Notes: generated from the sequence alone by a model not told the origin. Positions 45,901-54,306 are shown, counted from the stretch's first letter. The stretch is DNA of 64,000 nucleotides from a virus (IMGVR_UViG_3300043570_001980:1-64000); one strand, 5' to 3'. Numbers and translations: made by a program.

Positions 45901-46081
45901 CTATACAGGCGGTGGCAACATATTGGCGTTTACTAGCATCCCTGCTCAAATCATAGGCACAGCCGGTGCTATCAGCAATGCTTCCCCTGCTGTGGCCAAT
46001 ACCAATGTGTTCTCTTTTGGTATCGACAACACCAGCGGCGGTAATGTCACTGTGAATTACGGTTGGATCCAAATCAGTTAA
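42983..46081 (+). CDS. Large tail-fibre protein
   Basis: 1032 residues. The N-terminal module QEIINYGAAPNDGTGDPLRVAFIKTDNNFDQIW is a virion attachment module shared with the gene at 48124. The body is built from repeats: three units of about 45-50 residues with YGNxNVTxLLxNLGxNxISGTGNIT (43490-43920) and two of about 100 residues with NIPDQxLSGSAIALKPTGGT (44200-44740), plus many NGSQLTGI and TGNLTLP short units that form beta-helix-like shafts. The C-terminal domain (from about 890) is beta-rich. It binds host surface in tail fibres; receptor unknown. Confidence 0.85.
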   Translation: MSQEIINYGAAPNDGTGDPLRVAFIKTDNNFDQIWAAGPVGSNITILNNTIQVTNTNGNLTLATNGTGVISTRNHVRPNISQVYDIGTANLRYRLGYFTGLNIDGNVTITGNLSAGNISYTSNVFVGDLKGSVFADDSTIMVDAIDNVLRAGAIYTDDYFYANGSPLVSSYGNANVTALLGNLGSNTISGTGNITSTGNISGGNILGNGRQLTGIVSSYGNSNVTTLLGNLGSNTISGTGNITSTGNISGGFILGNISLANGFPATYGNSNVTTLLSNLGTNVISGTGNITTTANISGSYVKGNGSQLTGISTADTGNVTFDDVNIIGTGNLNLQPNGSSSEYLNIYLTGAADIHVAAGGGSGNVILGTDEEANVAVLQGGNVAIQAGNVAGTKTWTFDTAGNLTLPLNSVVYETNIPDQGLSGSAIALKPTGGTNADQELLIYPTVNDANHLHLTTGNLYNTELFLGDDNLYVKLANTGNIVINSNDDVGNSAQWTFDPTGNLTLPLGSIVYETNIPDQSLSGSAIALKPTGGTTTNQQLLIYPTANDGDHIHMTSGNLYTTELFLGSDNFYVKLANTGNVVINTNDNAGNTAQWTFGTGGTTQFPNSVILAPVSESITMQSDQYSQLMWQNANVIVAPNMAINSNFYVSQNNATLDIAKRDGSGTQVTKSWYWNADGTLTLPTAGRINFDYLSISSDANVSAFYAPAGNVQLAAGIGDAQIVANSLNDSKTWTFGNTGNLTAPGNVSAVGNVTAGNISAGSGTITGGNINGANFNGNVAFGTGTVGGSGNITGGNILTAGIVSATGNVSGNFFIGNGSQLTGIASSYGNANVATFLAAYGSNTITTTGNITAGNLIGNISITSNVVGTQANVTLVAGSYSTVFDNTGNLTLPGNTFAVNYANNTPVPVVTRVEGSWTVPVGNSTQSFTVPINNTYQLWVNCNIPNGIIVYNATVSVSNTNVPAIGYQYAWNYTGGGNILAFTSIPAQIIGTAGAISNASPAVANTNVFSFGIDNTSGGNVTVNYGWIQIS
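43490..43920 (+). repeat. Three tandem coding repeats in the tail fibre
   Basis: Units start near 43490, 43635 and 43782, each encoding YGNxNVTxLLxNLG, then ISGTGNIT. They are DNA-level similar, with sequence drift increasing in the third. Confidence 0.75.
44200..44740 (+). repeat. Two long coding repeats in the tail fibre
   Basis: Two units of about 300 nt, starting near 44190 and 44490, both encoding TFDxxGNLTLPLxSxVYETNIPDQ and then LSGSAIALKPTGG. DNA identity is high at the beginning and decays later. Confidence 0.75.
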
Positions 46082-46131
46082 TGGATCAACCATGATCATA
46101 TCAAACTAACACAAAAAACAAAGGAACAATT

Positions 46132-46641
46132 ATGGGATTTTTAAAAGGCACAGATGGTATAGCAAGAACAATACGCAATCCTTTGGAAGGCTCCATTGGT
46201 GATGTAGCACTGGACGATATCAAAACAAACACGCTGACAGCCACAGGCAACGTCACAGGTGGCAACTTGGTTACCAGTGGCAACGTGACTGGCAATGTCA
46301 ACGGTTTTGCGTTGGGTTACCGAGACATACCGCAGGTGGCATTTACAGGCAACACAACCATTACCACAACCGATGCTGGCAAACATTATTACTCAACACA
46401 AAGCACAAACTACAGCCTGGTTATACCTCCCAATTCTGGCCAAATACAACAGATTGGTGCCGCCATCACTGTGGTCAATCAAGGCACAGGCAACATCACC
46501 GTGTCACAAGGGCCTGGCGTTACACTATATCTAGCTGGCAATGCCACCTCTAGCAATAGAACCGTATCCACATTTGGTATGGCCACTCTGATAAAAGTTG
46601 ATACTGACACTTGGTTTATCAACGGTACGGGGGTGGCATAA
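46132..46641 (+). CDS. Short fibre or collar protein
   Basis: 169 residues. GFLKGTDGIARTIRNPLEGSIGDVALDDIKTNTLTATGNVTGGNLVTSGNVTGNV repeats the fibre-type G-N-V-T-G units, then a beta domain (TITTTDAGKHYYSTQSTNYSLVIPPNSGQIQQIGAAITVVNQGTGNI). AAAGGAAC site. Belongs to the tail operon; TAATG-coupled to the next gene. Confidence 0.7.
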   Translation: MGFLKGTDGIARTIRNPLEGSIGDVALDDIKTNTLTATGNVTGGNLVTSGNVTGNVNGFALGYRDIPQVAFTGNTTITTTDAGKHYYSTQSTNYSLVIPPNSGQIQQIGAAITVVNQGTGNITVSQGPGVTLYLAGNATSSNRTVSTFGMATLIKVDTDTWFINGTGVA

Positions 46642-47381
46642 TGAGCGGTGCAATGATGGCCATGATGGCTAATGTACCCAGTGCTGTGAGTTATACCGCC
46701 TTGGCCGGTAGCCTGCAGTTCAACGGAAGCAGTCAATATCTCAGTATGACGCCAGGCTTTGCTCTGGGCACCGGTGCTTATACCATAGAAGGTTGGTTCT
46801 ACAACAATGCCGACTATACCAGTCAAAGGGCGTTTGTTGCCACAGATCAATCTGGTGCGCTAAGTTTGTTCAACACTGATGCACAGTCATTTACCTTGGA
46901 CAAATATGGTGGTGGTGGTGCCAGGACTTATACTTTTCCCAGCAACACCCTACAAATCAACAAGTGGCAATACATCATATTGAACCGCAATGCCAGCACA
47001 CAGGTAGAAACCATGTGGGTGGGCACCTTTGTCAACACCAATTCTTATGTGACCTGCAGTCGTGCTACAGGTGCCGCAGGCGGAACCAGTGTGAGCGGTG
47101 GCACACAGGTCAATAATCTTGATTACACAGGCGTGTGTAACTGGATAGGCAAATTCTACGGGGGCTATTGGCCTGGCTTTATCACCAATCTAAGAGCCAC
47201 TGTGGGCACAGCAGTTTATGACAGCACCAGTGCCACTGTGACAGCACCTTCGGCACCATTAACTAGTCCGGCCAATACCCAGTATTTGATGTTGGGTGCG
47301 GCTGTGACCACTGACACTTCAAGTGTTCAGACTGTTACAAACAACAACACAGTAACGCAAAATGCATTGAAACCTTTTTAA
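46641..47381 (+). CDS. LamG-type (ConA-like) adhesin
   Basis: 246 residues. AGSLQFNGSSQYLSMTPGFALGTGAYTIEGWFYNN opens a concanavalin-A-like lectin domain of the LamG type: L-x-F-N-G-S-x-Q-Y-L ... F-T-I-E-x-W-F-Y. It continues with WQYIILNRNASTQVETMWVG and GFITNLRATVGTAVYD. Probably a tail-fibre tip that binds host surface glycans. Start ATG 46641 by TAATG overlap, not the earlier 46611. Confidence 0.75.
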   Translation: MSGAMMAMMANVPSAVSYTALAGSLQFNGSSQYLSMTPGFALGTGAYTIEGWFYNNADYTSQRAFVATDQSGALSLFNTDAQSFTLDKYGGGGARTYTFPSNTLQINKWQYIILNRNASTQVETMWVGTFVNTNSYVTCSRATGAAGGTSVSGGTQVNNLDYTGVCNWIGKFYGGYWPGFITNLRATVGTAVYDSTSATVTAPSAPLTSPANTQYLMLGAAVTTDTSSVQTVTNNNTVTQNALKPF

Positions 47382-47391
47382 AGAATAATAA

Positions 47392-48081
47392 ATGATAATC
47401 CAAGGCGTAACCCTCAACGGCACAAGAGTAGTAGATGCTAGTATCATCACACAGAATCTTGCCATCTGGATCGATGCTGACAATGCTAGCAGTTATCCCG
47501 GTAGTGGAACAACAGTAACAGATTTATCTGGAAATGGATACACCAATACATTGACTGGCGCAACATACACTATGTTGAACGGGGTAAAGTGTTTTGATTG
47601 TACCACAGGTAATAGTAGAGTTGTTGTAAATGGTACCGGTCCTACATTACCAACAACAGGATATACATATATCACATGGGCTAGATTAGAAGCAGGCAAT
47701 CCAGCATCATTTAGAACATTGCTTTATACAAATTCACCTAAATACACTCCAATCACAATTCCCAATAACTCAAATACATTAGGATATTGGGACACCGCAT
47801 TCAGAAGTTCAGGATATGACCTCGCTTCTTCGGTTGGCGTATGGGTTCAATATGCTGTGGTAGGGGACGATTCATCTCAAACATTTTATATAAATGGCAT
47901 ACAAGCGGGAAGTTCAATAGCATATGGGGCAGGCGGAACCACACATTGGGGTTGGGGTAATAACGATACTGCGGGTCAACCCTGGGGCTATGTGGCCAAT
48001 ATGTTCCTGTATAATACCAAACTCACCCAGGAACAGCTACAGCAGAACTACTATGGTCTACGATCAAGATTTGGATTGTAA
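47392..48081 (+). CDS. LamG-type adhesin, second copy
   Basis: 229 residues. NLAIWIDADNASSYPGSGTTVTDLSGNGYTNTLTGAT is a typical start of a phage LamG domain, with SSVGVWVQYAVVGDDSSQTFYINGIQAGSS and the ending LTQEQLQQNYYGLRSRFGL. The L-S-x-E-Q-x-x-x-N-Y-x-x-L-x-x-R-F end is common in fibre adhesins. It complements the first adhesin, so the tail may carry two receptor-binding modules. Confidence 0.8.
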   Translation: MIIQGVTLNGTRVVDASIITQNLAIWIDADNASSYPGSGTTVTDLSGNGYTNTLTGATYTMLNGVKCFDCTTGNSRVVVNGTGPTLPTTGYTYITWARLEAGNPASFRTLLYTNSPKYTPITIPNNSNTLGYWDTAFRSSGYDLASSVGVWVQYAVVGDDSSQTFYINGIQAGSSIAYGAGGTTHWGWGNNDTAGQPWGYVANMFLYNTKLTQEQLQQNYYGLRSRFGL

Positions 48082-48099
48082 AACTGATACTAAACGCCA

Positions 48100-48105
48100 T
48101 AAATA
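48100..48105 (+). promoter_or_regulatory. Late-type promoter box
   Basis: CATAAATA, 18 nt before ATG 48124 with an AAGGA site in between. Confidence 0.5.
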
Positions 48106-48123
48106 TTGTAAACAAGGATTAGC

Positions 48124-48384
48124 ATGTCAAGAGAAATTATCAACGTAGGAACCTCGCCAAACGATGGCACCGGTGATCCTCTACGCACAGCATACACAAA
48201 ATGTAACAATAATTTTGCTGAATTATATAGTCGTGTACAAGATATTCCCCCAGGAACGTCTGTGGGCACCACTGGCGATCTAGCCGGAATGATTGCCTAC
48301 GATGATCAATATTTTTATTACTGCTATCAAGACTACGACGGCAGCAGTAATGTTTGGAAAAGAGTAGCTGGATCATCTTTCTAA
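48124..48384 (+). CDS. Small virion attachment module
   Basis: 86 residues. SREIINVGTSPNDGTGDPLRTAYTKCNNNFAELY is homologous to the first 35 residues of the large fibre at 42983 (N-D-G-T-G-D-P-L-R). The C-terminal half (GTTGDLAGMIAYDDQYFYYCYQDY) looks like a small beta domain. It may be a linker or a chaperone for fibre assembly. Confidence 0.7.
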   Translation: MSREIINVGTSPNDGTGDPLRTAYTKCNNNFAELYSRVQDIPPGTSVGTTGDLAGMIAYDDQYFYYCYQDYDGSSNVWKRVAGSSF

Positions 48385-48385
48385 C

Positions 48386-51300
48386 ATGTCAACCCAACCA
48401 ACTTGGATCACAGCGGCTGGTAGTTTAGGTACTATACCTGAGGGTATATTTTACCAAGTTCCAATTTTGGCTGAAACATACGGCGAAGAAATCTACTATC
48501 GAATGATTGCCGGACAACTGCCCGATGGAATCCAATGTCGTAAAACTGGTATTATTGAAGGTGTCCCAAAAGCAATTGCCAGCCTGCAAGGTGTTCCTGC
48601 AGAGGTTTCTAGAGATGTCACTTATAGATTTGCGGTCCGAGCATACACTGAAAAATTAGTCAACGGAAAAGAAGTTGTAGACCGTCTTACTGACAGAACC
48701 TTTGAGCTAACAGTAACAGGGCAGGATGCTCCTGACTTTATTACTCCGCCAGGCAATATTGGCACGTTCTATGATGGAACCGAAGTGCATATTCAAATTG
48801 AGTATGTAGACACTGACCCCGGAGACACAGTAAAAGTCAGTTATTTGTCAGGCACCCTTCCTCCTGGATTGATTGTTACTTCTTCAGGATTAATAACTGG
48901 AATTATTAAACCATTAACTGGTGTGCCAGGCACAGCCGAACCCGGCTACGATATGTCACAGTACGAAGAATATCCTTTTGATTTTTCAACACGTAGTACC
49001 AGTAAAAATTATCAATTTAGCCTAGAACTCAGTGACGGCAAAGACAGTAACATACGCACTTTTGAAATATTTGTCTACAGCAAAGATTCAATGAGTGCAG
49101 ACACCACAGATTTCACAGCAGACAACACATTTATCACTGCCGACGTTGTTCCCATACGTACTCCAGTGATGATTACCCCTCCTGGCGATCTAGGCAGGAT
49201 CAGAGCTGACAATTTCTTTGCATTTAAATTTGATGCCATTGACTTTGACGGAGATCCAATTGAGTACAGCTTAACTGTTGGCGCCGGCATTGGATTTGAC
49301 GCCAGCGGAACAGTATACGACGAAGATGGTGTTGGATTTGATCGTGGAACATTTAGTCTCCCACCAGGTCTTTCACTGAATCCAACAACTGGTTGGTTTT
49401 ATGGATATATTCCGGCCATTGGAGCAACAGAAAATACCTACAAGTTTGCAATCCGTGTATTAAAAGCCAACGACCCCACAATCATTTCTGAGTTTTACTA
49501 TTACACAATGACCATCATTGGCAATGTGGAAACAGATGTTATCTGGCTGACTGACCCAGATTTAGGCACTATAGACAATGGTGCTATTAGTCTCTACTCA
49601 GTGGAAGCATACAACACCGGGGGTCGTCCTTTAGAATATCAACTGTTGTCAGGTTCTGACAGCAAGCTTCCTCAGGGTCTTAGATTATTGCCTTCAGGGA
49701 ACATAGTAGGTAAAGTTAGTTTTAATACATTTGCCCTGGACAGCGGAACAACCACGTTTGACACAGATCCTAGTACCCGAGTTGTTGCTGATCCAACTAC
49801 GTTTGACTTAAAGTTTGATTTTACTGTCAACGCATACAGTCCTCAAACAGCTACCTCGGGTTATAAAGTTTCAGCAATTCAGATTACCAACGGTGGATCA
49901 GGATATGTATCTGCACCAACTGTGACTATTTCTGCTCCCCCAAGCACTTCGAATTCAGAACGTGCAACTGCTGGCGTAGTGACCATAGTTGGTGGTGTTA
50001 TCACTAGTATTGCTCTGGGCAACGGCGGATTTGGATATGTAAGCCCACCAACTGTTACCATCACTGGCGGTGGCGGAGTTGGTGCAACAGCCACAGTACA
50101 AGTTGAAGATACAGCAAATATAAACCTTGTGTCTGTGTTCCGTAGATTTTCTATCACAGTAAATCGTGCATACAACGAGCCTTACGAAAAATTATATATC
50201 AAGGCCATGCCTCCTCTAAAAGATCGTGCAATCATTGGACAACTGGTACAAAATCAGGATATTATTCCTGCAGATTTGATATATCGCTCTGATGATGCCA
50301 ATTTTGGAATATCACAGAATGTGGTATATGATCACGCATATGGATTGACTGCATCAAGTTTAGAAAAATATATTTCTAGCTTAGACATCAACCACTATTG
50401 GAAAAACCTAACACTTGGCGATATCAAAACTGCACAAGCACTGGACAACAATGGCAAGGTTATCTATGAAATTGTCTACAGTGAAATTATTGACAATCTA
50501 GTCAACAACGAAGGACAAAGTGTTGGCAAGGCTGTGACTCTTGCTTACCCTATTAATGCTGGTGATTCAACTGAGGTATCGGTGGTGTATCCAAATAGCC
50601 TAGTTGACATGCGAACCCAAGTGATCGATGTTGTTGGGCAAATTAGTCCAGTATTACCATTGTGGATGACATCAAAACAATCAAATGGACAAGTTTTAGG
50701 ATTTACAACTGCCTGGGTAATTGCGTATGTTAAACCAGGCAGTTCGGGTAGAATTGCCTATAACATTAAAGAACTGTTTGGTCAAGAGCTCAATATCATT
50801 GATTTTGAAGTTGATAGATATGAACTAGACCGCTCACTGACTTACAACTGGTTCCCTTATGAAGATAGTGTGTTTGGCGGCAAGTGGATTCCGTACCCAC
50901 CGGCAGCCACTACATTTGATACTGTAGAACGCCCGCTGGGATTAAGATACATTGGACAGGTTGATTATGTTACTACATTGGCATATTCACAAATTAATAA
51001 TCAAACGTTAGACTACATCAGATCCCTGGGTGGTATAGATGGAGCATCAGGACGTTTTTTAAACGGCGAAACTCTCATCTTAAAGAAGCAAGAAAACTTT
51101 GGTGGAATGACTATAGATGAAGCCTTTAGCAATTATCTAGGAGGTTACGATCCCACACAACCAGCTATAGTTCCCTACGATGATGGCACCTATGATGAGT
51201 CAGTGGTAATTCCCCCGCCTGAACGTCTGGATGTTTATAGAATTTCCATCACTGCTGAAAATGTGGTATTTTTAACTCCAGTTCTACAAGTGGTCCCCAA

Positions 51301-51535
51301 CGACTATGTTAAAATTTTAAACGGGAATACTTATAGGGGTCAAGAGTTGTATGTTCCTTACGCGGCGCCGCCCGGATTAACCTATCGCGCCTGGACTTAC
51401 ATTCCAGAAAGACCAACAACTCCTACCATCTTTGATGGTAATAGTACTAGATTTATAGCACCAGTTAATATATTAACAAACACCGATGTGTACGATAAAT
51501 ATCTGGTATTTCCAAAGAGGACAATTTTAGGATAA
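48386..51535 (+). CDS. Large virion protein with Ig-like domains
   Basis: 1049 residues. Several He_PIG/Ig-type modules are visible, each with a pattern like P-G-x-L-G-x-I ... F-x-F-x-A-x-D-x-D-x-D-x-I-x-Y ... L-P-P-G-L-x-L-x-x-x-T-G: around residues 15-60, 115-170, 265-330, 390-450. Two short GGSGYVSAPTVTI / GGFGYVSPPTVTI units occur near residues 505-575. Probably baseplate or long-fibre component that contacts the cell surface. Start follows the previous stop by 1 nt. Confidence 0.75.
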   Translation: MSTQPTWITAAGSLGTIPEGIFYQVPILAETYGEEIYYRMIAGQLPDGIQCRKTGIIEGVPKAIASLQGVPAEVSRDVTYRFAVRAYTEKLVNGKEVVDRLTDRTFELTVTGQDAPDFITPPGNIGTFYDGTEVHIQIEYVDTDPGDTVKVSYLSGTLPPGLIVTSSGLITGIIKPLTGVPGTAEPGYDMSQYEEYPFDFSTRSTSKNYQFSLELSDGKDSNIRTFEIFVYSKDSMSADTTDFTADNTFITADVVPIRTPVMITPPGDLGRIRADNFFAFKFDAIDFDGDPIEYSLTVGAGIGFDASGTVYDEDGVGFDRGTFSLPPGLSLNPTTGWFYGYIPAIGATENTYKFAIRVLKANDPTIISEFYYYTMTIIGNVETDVIWLTDPDLGTIDNGAISLYSVEAYNTGGRPLEYQLLSGSDSKLPQGLRLLPSGNIVGKVSFNTFALDSGTTTFDTDPSTRVVADPTTFDLKFDFTVNAYSPQTATSGYKVSAIQITNGGSGYVSAPTVTISAPPSTSNSERATAGVVTIVGGVITSIALGNGGFGYVSPPTVTITGGGGVGATATVQVEDTANINLVSVFRRFSITVNRAYNEPYEKLYIKAMPPLKDRAIIGQLVQNQDIIPADLIYRSDDANFGISQNVVYDHAYGLTASSLEKYISSLDINHYWKNLTLGDIKTAQALDNNGKVIYEIVYSEIIDNLVNNEGQSVGKAVTLAYPINAGDSTEVSVVYPNSLVDMRTQVIDVVGQISPVLPLWMTSKQSNGQVLGFTTAWVIAYVKPGSSGRIAYNIKELFGQELNIIDFEVDRYELDRSLTYNWFPYEDSVFGGKWIPYPPAATTFDTVERPLGLRYIGQVDYVTTLAYSQINNQTLDYIRSLGGIDGASGRFLNGETLILKKQENFGGMTIDEAFSNYLGGYDPTQPAIVPYDDGTYDESVVIPPPERLDVYRISITAENVVFLTPVLQVVPNDYVKILNGNTYRGQELYVPYAAPPGLTYRAWTYIPERPTTPTIFDGNSTRFIAPVNILTNTDVYDKYLVFPKRTILG

Positions 51536-51538
51536 AAT

Positions 51539-52420
51539 ATGGCAAGTAATATCAACCCAAACAACATTGACGGCACCTACCCAGTTGCTGGTCAGGACAA
51601 CGATAGTCAAGGTTTTCGTGACAATTTTACCAACACAAAAACCAATTTTGCTTATGCGTCGGCTGAAATCAGCGACCTTCAGAGCAAGGTAATTTTAAAA
51701 GCGGCGCTAACCGGATCAACCTTGGACAATAACATGGGTGGTAGTTTACTACAAAACGCTCAGTTACAAGACATGAGCGAAACTCGTGTTGCACTAGGAA
51801 CAGTCACTGGATCGCAGACAATTAACTACGCTGCCGGACCATACTATACATTAACAACATCTGGCGCTATTACTCTTTCTTTTACTAATTTTCCAGCCGC
51901 AGGATCAGTGGCACGTTTGCGCTTGCAGATCAACATTGCCAGCACCAGCCACACGCTGACATTGCCAGCTGCCGTTAGTCTAGGAACTAGCAACATTCAA
52001 GGTCTTGCCAGCAATATTATTACATTTAATAAAACAGGTACCTATGAATTTGAATTTGAAACTGGCGATGGTGGAAGTACAATTACCATCATTGACCAAA
52101 ACAGAAACCTAGATCCAATTTACCTACCAAGTTCCGAAGACTTGGCATCTGGTGGTGCCGCAAACGTATTGTTGACTACATCATATTTTAGTACGTCGGC
52201 TGCTGAAACTGCTACGTTGGCAGCCGGTTACACTGGTCAGGTCAAAGTATTTGCCATGTACGCTGACAGCGGAGACATGGTTATTACAGTGACCAATGCA
52301 GGATGGAAGTCATCAGGCACAGGCACAATTACATTTGACACTATTGGCGATGCATGTACACTGATGTACATTAACTCAAAATGGTTTGCCATTGGCGCAA
52401 ACGGTGTGACATTTGCCTAA
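51539..52420 (+). CDS. Virion-associated fibre or decoration protein
   Basis: 293 residues. NINPNNIDGTYPVAGQDNDSQGFRDNFTNTKTNFAYASAEISDLQSKV is a known attachment-type module in pelagic myophages (recalled), followed by beta-rich repeats (LTTSGAITLSFTNFPAAGSVARLRLQI). The last gene of the structural run; a terminator/promoter hairpin follows at 52442. Confidence 0.7.
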   Translation: MASNINPNNIDGTYPVAGQDNDSQGFRDNFTNTKTNFAYASAEISDLQSKVILKAALTGSTLDNNMGGSLLQNAQLQDMSETRVALGTVTGSQTINYAAGPYYTLTTSGAITLSFTNFPAAGSVARLRLQINIASTSHTLTLPAAVSLGTSNIQGLASNIITFNKTGTYEFEFETGDGGSTITIIDQNRNLDPIYLPSSEDLASGGAANVLLTTSYFSTSAAETATLAAGYTGQVKVFAMYADSGDMVITVTNAGWKSSGTGTITFDTIGDACTLMYINSKWFAIGANGVTFA

Positions 52421-52429
52421 CCAAAACAC

Positions 52430-52458
52430 TTGACCTTACAGGCCCTTATTGCTATAAT
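52430..52458 (+). promoter_or_regulatory. Sigma70-like promoter embedded in a terminator
   Basis: TTGACC, 17 nt, TATAAT. The -10 (52453-52458) is the middle of the stem-loop listed next. Predicted +1 near 52465; ATG 52481. Confidence 0.75.
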
Positions 52459-52476
52459 AGCATCAAGGGCTTTTTT
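52442..52476 (+). terminator. Terminator overlapping a promoter
   Basis: GCCCTT, then TGCTAT-A-ATAGCA, then AAGGGC and a six-T run: outer 6-bp and inner 6-bp stems around two mismatches. It would end transcripts of the structural operon, while its centre is the -10 of the next gene. Confidence 0.8.
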
Positions 52477-52480
52477 ATTC

Positions 52481-52720
52481 ATGGAACATCCACTAATAAA
52501 CAACATTGACGGACTGAGCTTAGAAGAATTACAATCTAAGATATCCGAGTTGAACAAAAAATTAGGTTTTGCACATCGGACAGGAAATGCATTTTTGTCA
52601 GACCAGATAAGAATGGCCATAGAAACATACACTAACAAGTATCGAGAAAAAACACAAAAAATGTATGATGCAAGTAAAAAATCAGGTCCTGATTTCTCAG
52701 ATAAAATAGATATATCATGA
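52481..52720 (+). CDS. Small conserved helical protein, 79 residues
   Basis: EHPLINNIDGLSLEELQSKISELNKKLGFAHRTGNAFLSDQIRMAIETYTNKYREK is a recurrent T4-type phage protein (recalled), helical with a Q-I-R-M-A-x-E-x-Y core. The earlier TTG at 52430 lies inside the promoter, so ATG 52481 is used. Confidence 0.7.
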   Translation: MEHPLINNIDGLSLEELQSKISELNKKLGFAHRTGNAFLSDQIRMAIETYTNKYREKTQKMYDASKKSGPDFSDKIDIS

Positions 52721-53328
52721 ATGTTAAATTAAGAAAAACATTTGACTTTGCCGCTGGCATGGTATATCAAAAAAAGTTTTTAATTAACTTGTATTCCATA
52801 GAATTAAAAATGGTCACAGCAACCAGTGATCCCAATGAGCAAAATATTGCCTACGAAAGAATACGCTACTGGATAGATTCGGTGTTGAATGACGGTGTGT
52901 TGATTGCAGATGACAGTGAACTAATCACAGCTTATAGAGAAACAGAGCAACGACTAATTACGTTACCTACTGAACCTGTTGACCAAGTGATTGGATTTGT
53001 GCTATTTTCAAAATTCAATGCAATCACAGAGTCTAGACTGATTATTACAGACATAGAAATATCCAGTATACACGGCGACAGTATGATTTATGCACACAAC
53101 GAAAATGAATCTATCAATGGATTTGAATACACCGGTTGGTGGAACGACTCCAAACCTTCCTGGACAAATAATTCTAAAAAGAAACGTGGAACTAGCAAAG
53201 TTATTACTTTGGATAGAATGCCTGAATGGAAAGAGTTAGATCTAGACTGGGAAAATACCGAGTTGACAAACGACAAAGATCATAGTACTGTGTTATTTGC
53301 AGATTTTTTAAAAGATGAAAAAAAGTAA
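52717..53328 (+). CDS. Conserved T4-type protein of unknown function
   Basis: 203 residues. NVKLRKTFDFAAGMVYQKKFLINLYSIELKMVTATSDPNEQNIAYERIRYWIDSVLNDGVLI has the look of a known protein near gp31/44-type genes in T4-type marine phages (recalled). It may be related to the adjacent polymerase-like fragment. ATGA-type junction; overlaps the next start by 14 nt. Confidence 0.65.
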   Translation: MNVKLRKTFDFAAGMVYQKKFLINLYSIELKMVTATSDPNEQNIAYERIRYWIDSVLNDGVLIADDSELITAYRETEQRLITLPTEPVDQVIGFVLFSKFNAITESRLIITDIEISSIHGDSMIYAHNENESINGFEYTGWWNDSKPSWTNNSKKKRGTSKVITLDRMPEWKELDLDWENTELTNDKDHSTVLFADFLKDEKK

Positions 53329-53839
53329 ATTTGGAGAATTAATATTCTCTGATCATGATCTATGTGACCTTACCATGCAAGGACATGATGTTTGTTCAAT
53401 GTCCGGAATCATAGTTGACAAATCTGTGAACATTGAGCAATTGGTATCTCTCTTAGAGGAAGCGCCGGAGTCGTTGACCACCTGGACATTTCCGGATAAC
53501 AATGATGTTTCTATTTCAGATTGGGACAGATTTAAACAAGATACCTGGTATATGCCCGATGCTTATAAAAATTTAGATATTGCTGAACATGTGTTAACTC
53601 TTTGTAAAACTGATGCAGAACTACAAAGAGTCGGGCAAGAATTATTGTTATTTCAAGAACGTAATTTATTTGGGCTACTGCGTTATTTGAAATACTTAGT
53701 AGATGTAATGAAGGAAAATCGTGTAATCTGGGGAGTAGGCCGTGGATCTAGTGTGGCCAGTTATGTGTTATACTTGTTGGAAGTTCATCAAGTAGACAGT
53801 CTGCACTATGATTTAGACCCTACCGAGTTTTTACGTTAA
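53315..53839 (+). CDS. DnaE-like (Pol III alpha) fragment without catalytic residues
   Basis: 174 residues. The C-terminal half aligns with the DnaE palm entry: LLFQERNLFGLLRYLKYLVDVMKENRVIWGVGRGSSVASYVLYLLEVHQVDSLHYDLDPTEFLR, compare the bacterial G-x-G-R-G-S-x-x-x-S-L-V-x-Y ... D-P-x-x-x-x-L-x-F-E-R-F-L. VGRGSS is at residues 141-146. It stops just before the PDxDxDF catalytic aspartates, so it cannot polymerise DNA. It may be a binding or regulatory module. Confidence 0.7.
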   Translation: MKKSKFGELIFSDHDLCDLTMQGHDVCSMSGIIVDKSVNIEQLVSLLEEAPESLTTWTFPDNNDVSISDWDRFKQDTWYMPDAYKNLDIAEHVLTLCKTDAELQRVGQELLLFQERNLFGLLRYLKYLVDVMKENRVIWGVGRGSSVASYVLYLLEVHQVDSLHYDLDPTEFLR

Positions 53840-53842
53840 ATA
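53837..53842 (+). promoter_or_regulatory. Late-type promoter box
   Basis: GTTAAATA, overlapping the stop of the DnaE-like gene; AGAGGA ribosome site before ATG 53863. Confidence 0.5.
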
Positions 53843-53862
53843 AAATTTTAAGAGGATAGACA

Positions 53863-54306
53863 ATGACACGCAAAATTTATAAAACTGCCAACGGAAAAAC
53901 CGTTGACCTTGGAGCACTACAACTTCAGAATGAAGAAGTACGTGCTGTGGGTAATATGGGCGTAAATGCTCGTGGTGATTTAATTGACAGTATGAATCGT
54001 CCTATTGATTCTCGCAATAATCGAGTAAACAAACAATATGGACGTCAAACAAATGTGCAAGATACAAAGATTTATTCTAGTGCCAAATCAGCAGAAGCAT
54101 CAACTCCAGTGGTTGAAATACCCGATGCACCAGAAGATTTCAATGATAATTTTGTCAAACCAATTGATGTACCTGAGGCTGCCTCAGGTCCTGAGGCTCA
54201 GGAAGTTGTTGGTTTAGCCGCGGCCATTGCCAGAGCAAGACAGGTCAAACAAGAACCATTAAAAACAGCACGTCAGATGGCACAGGAAGAAAACAGGAAA
54301 ATTTAA
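53863..54306 (+). CDS. Structural or scaffold-like protein
   Basis: 147 residues. TRKIYKTANGKTVDLGALQLQNEEVRAVGNMGVNARGDLIDSMNRPIDSRNNRVNKQYGRQTNVQ matches a phage protein common next to gp31-type genes (recalled). The tail is acidic then helical, like a scaffold or head protein. Immediately followed by the GroES-like gene. Confidence 0.65.
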   Translation: MTRKIYKTANGKTVDLGALQLQNEEVRAVGNMGVNARGDLIDSMNRPIDSRNNRVNKQYGRQTNVQDTKIYSSAKSAEASTPVVEIPDAPEDFNDNFVKPIDVPEAASGPEAQEVVGLAAAIARARQVKQEPLKTARQMAQEENRKI

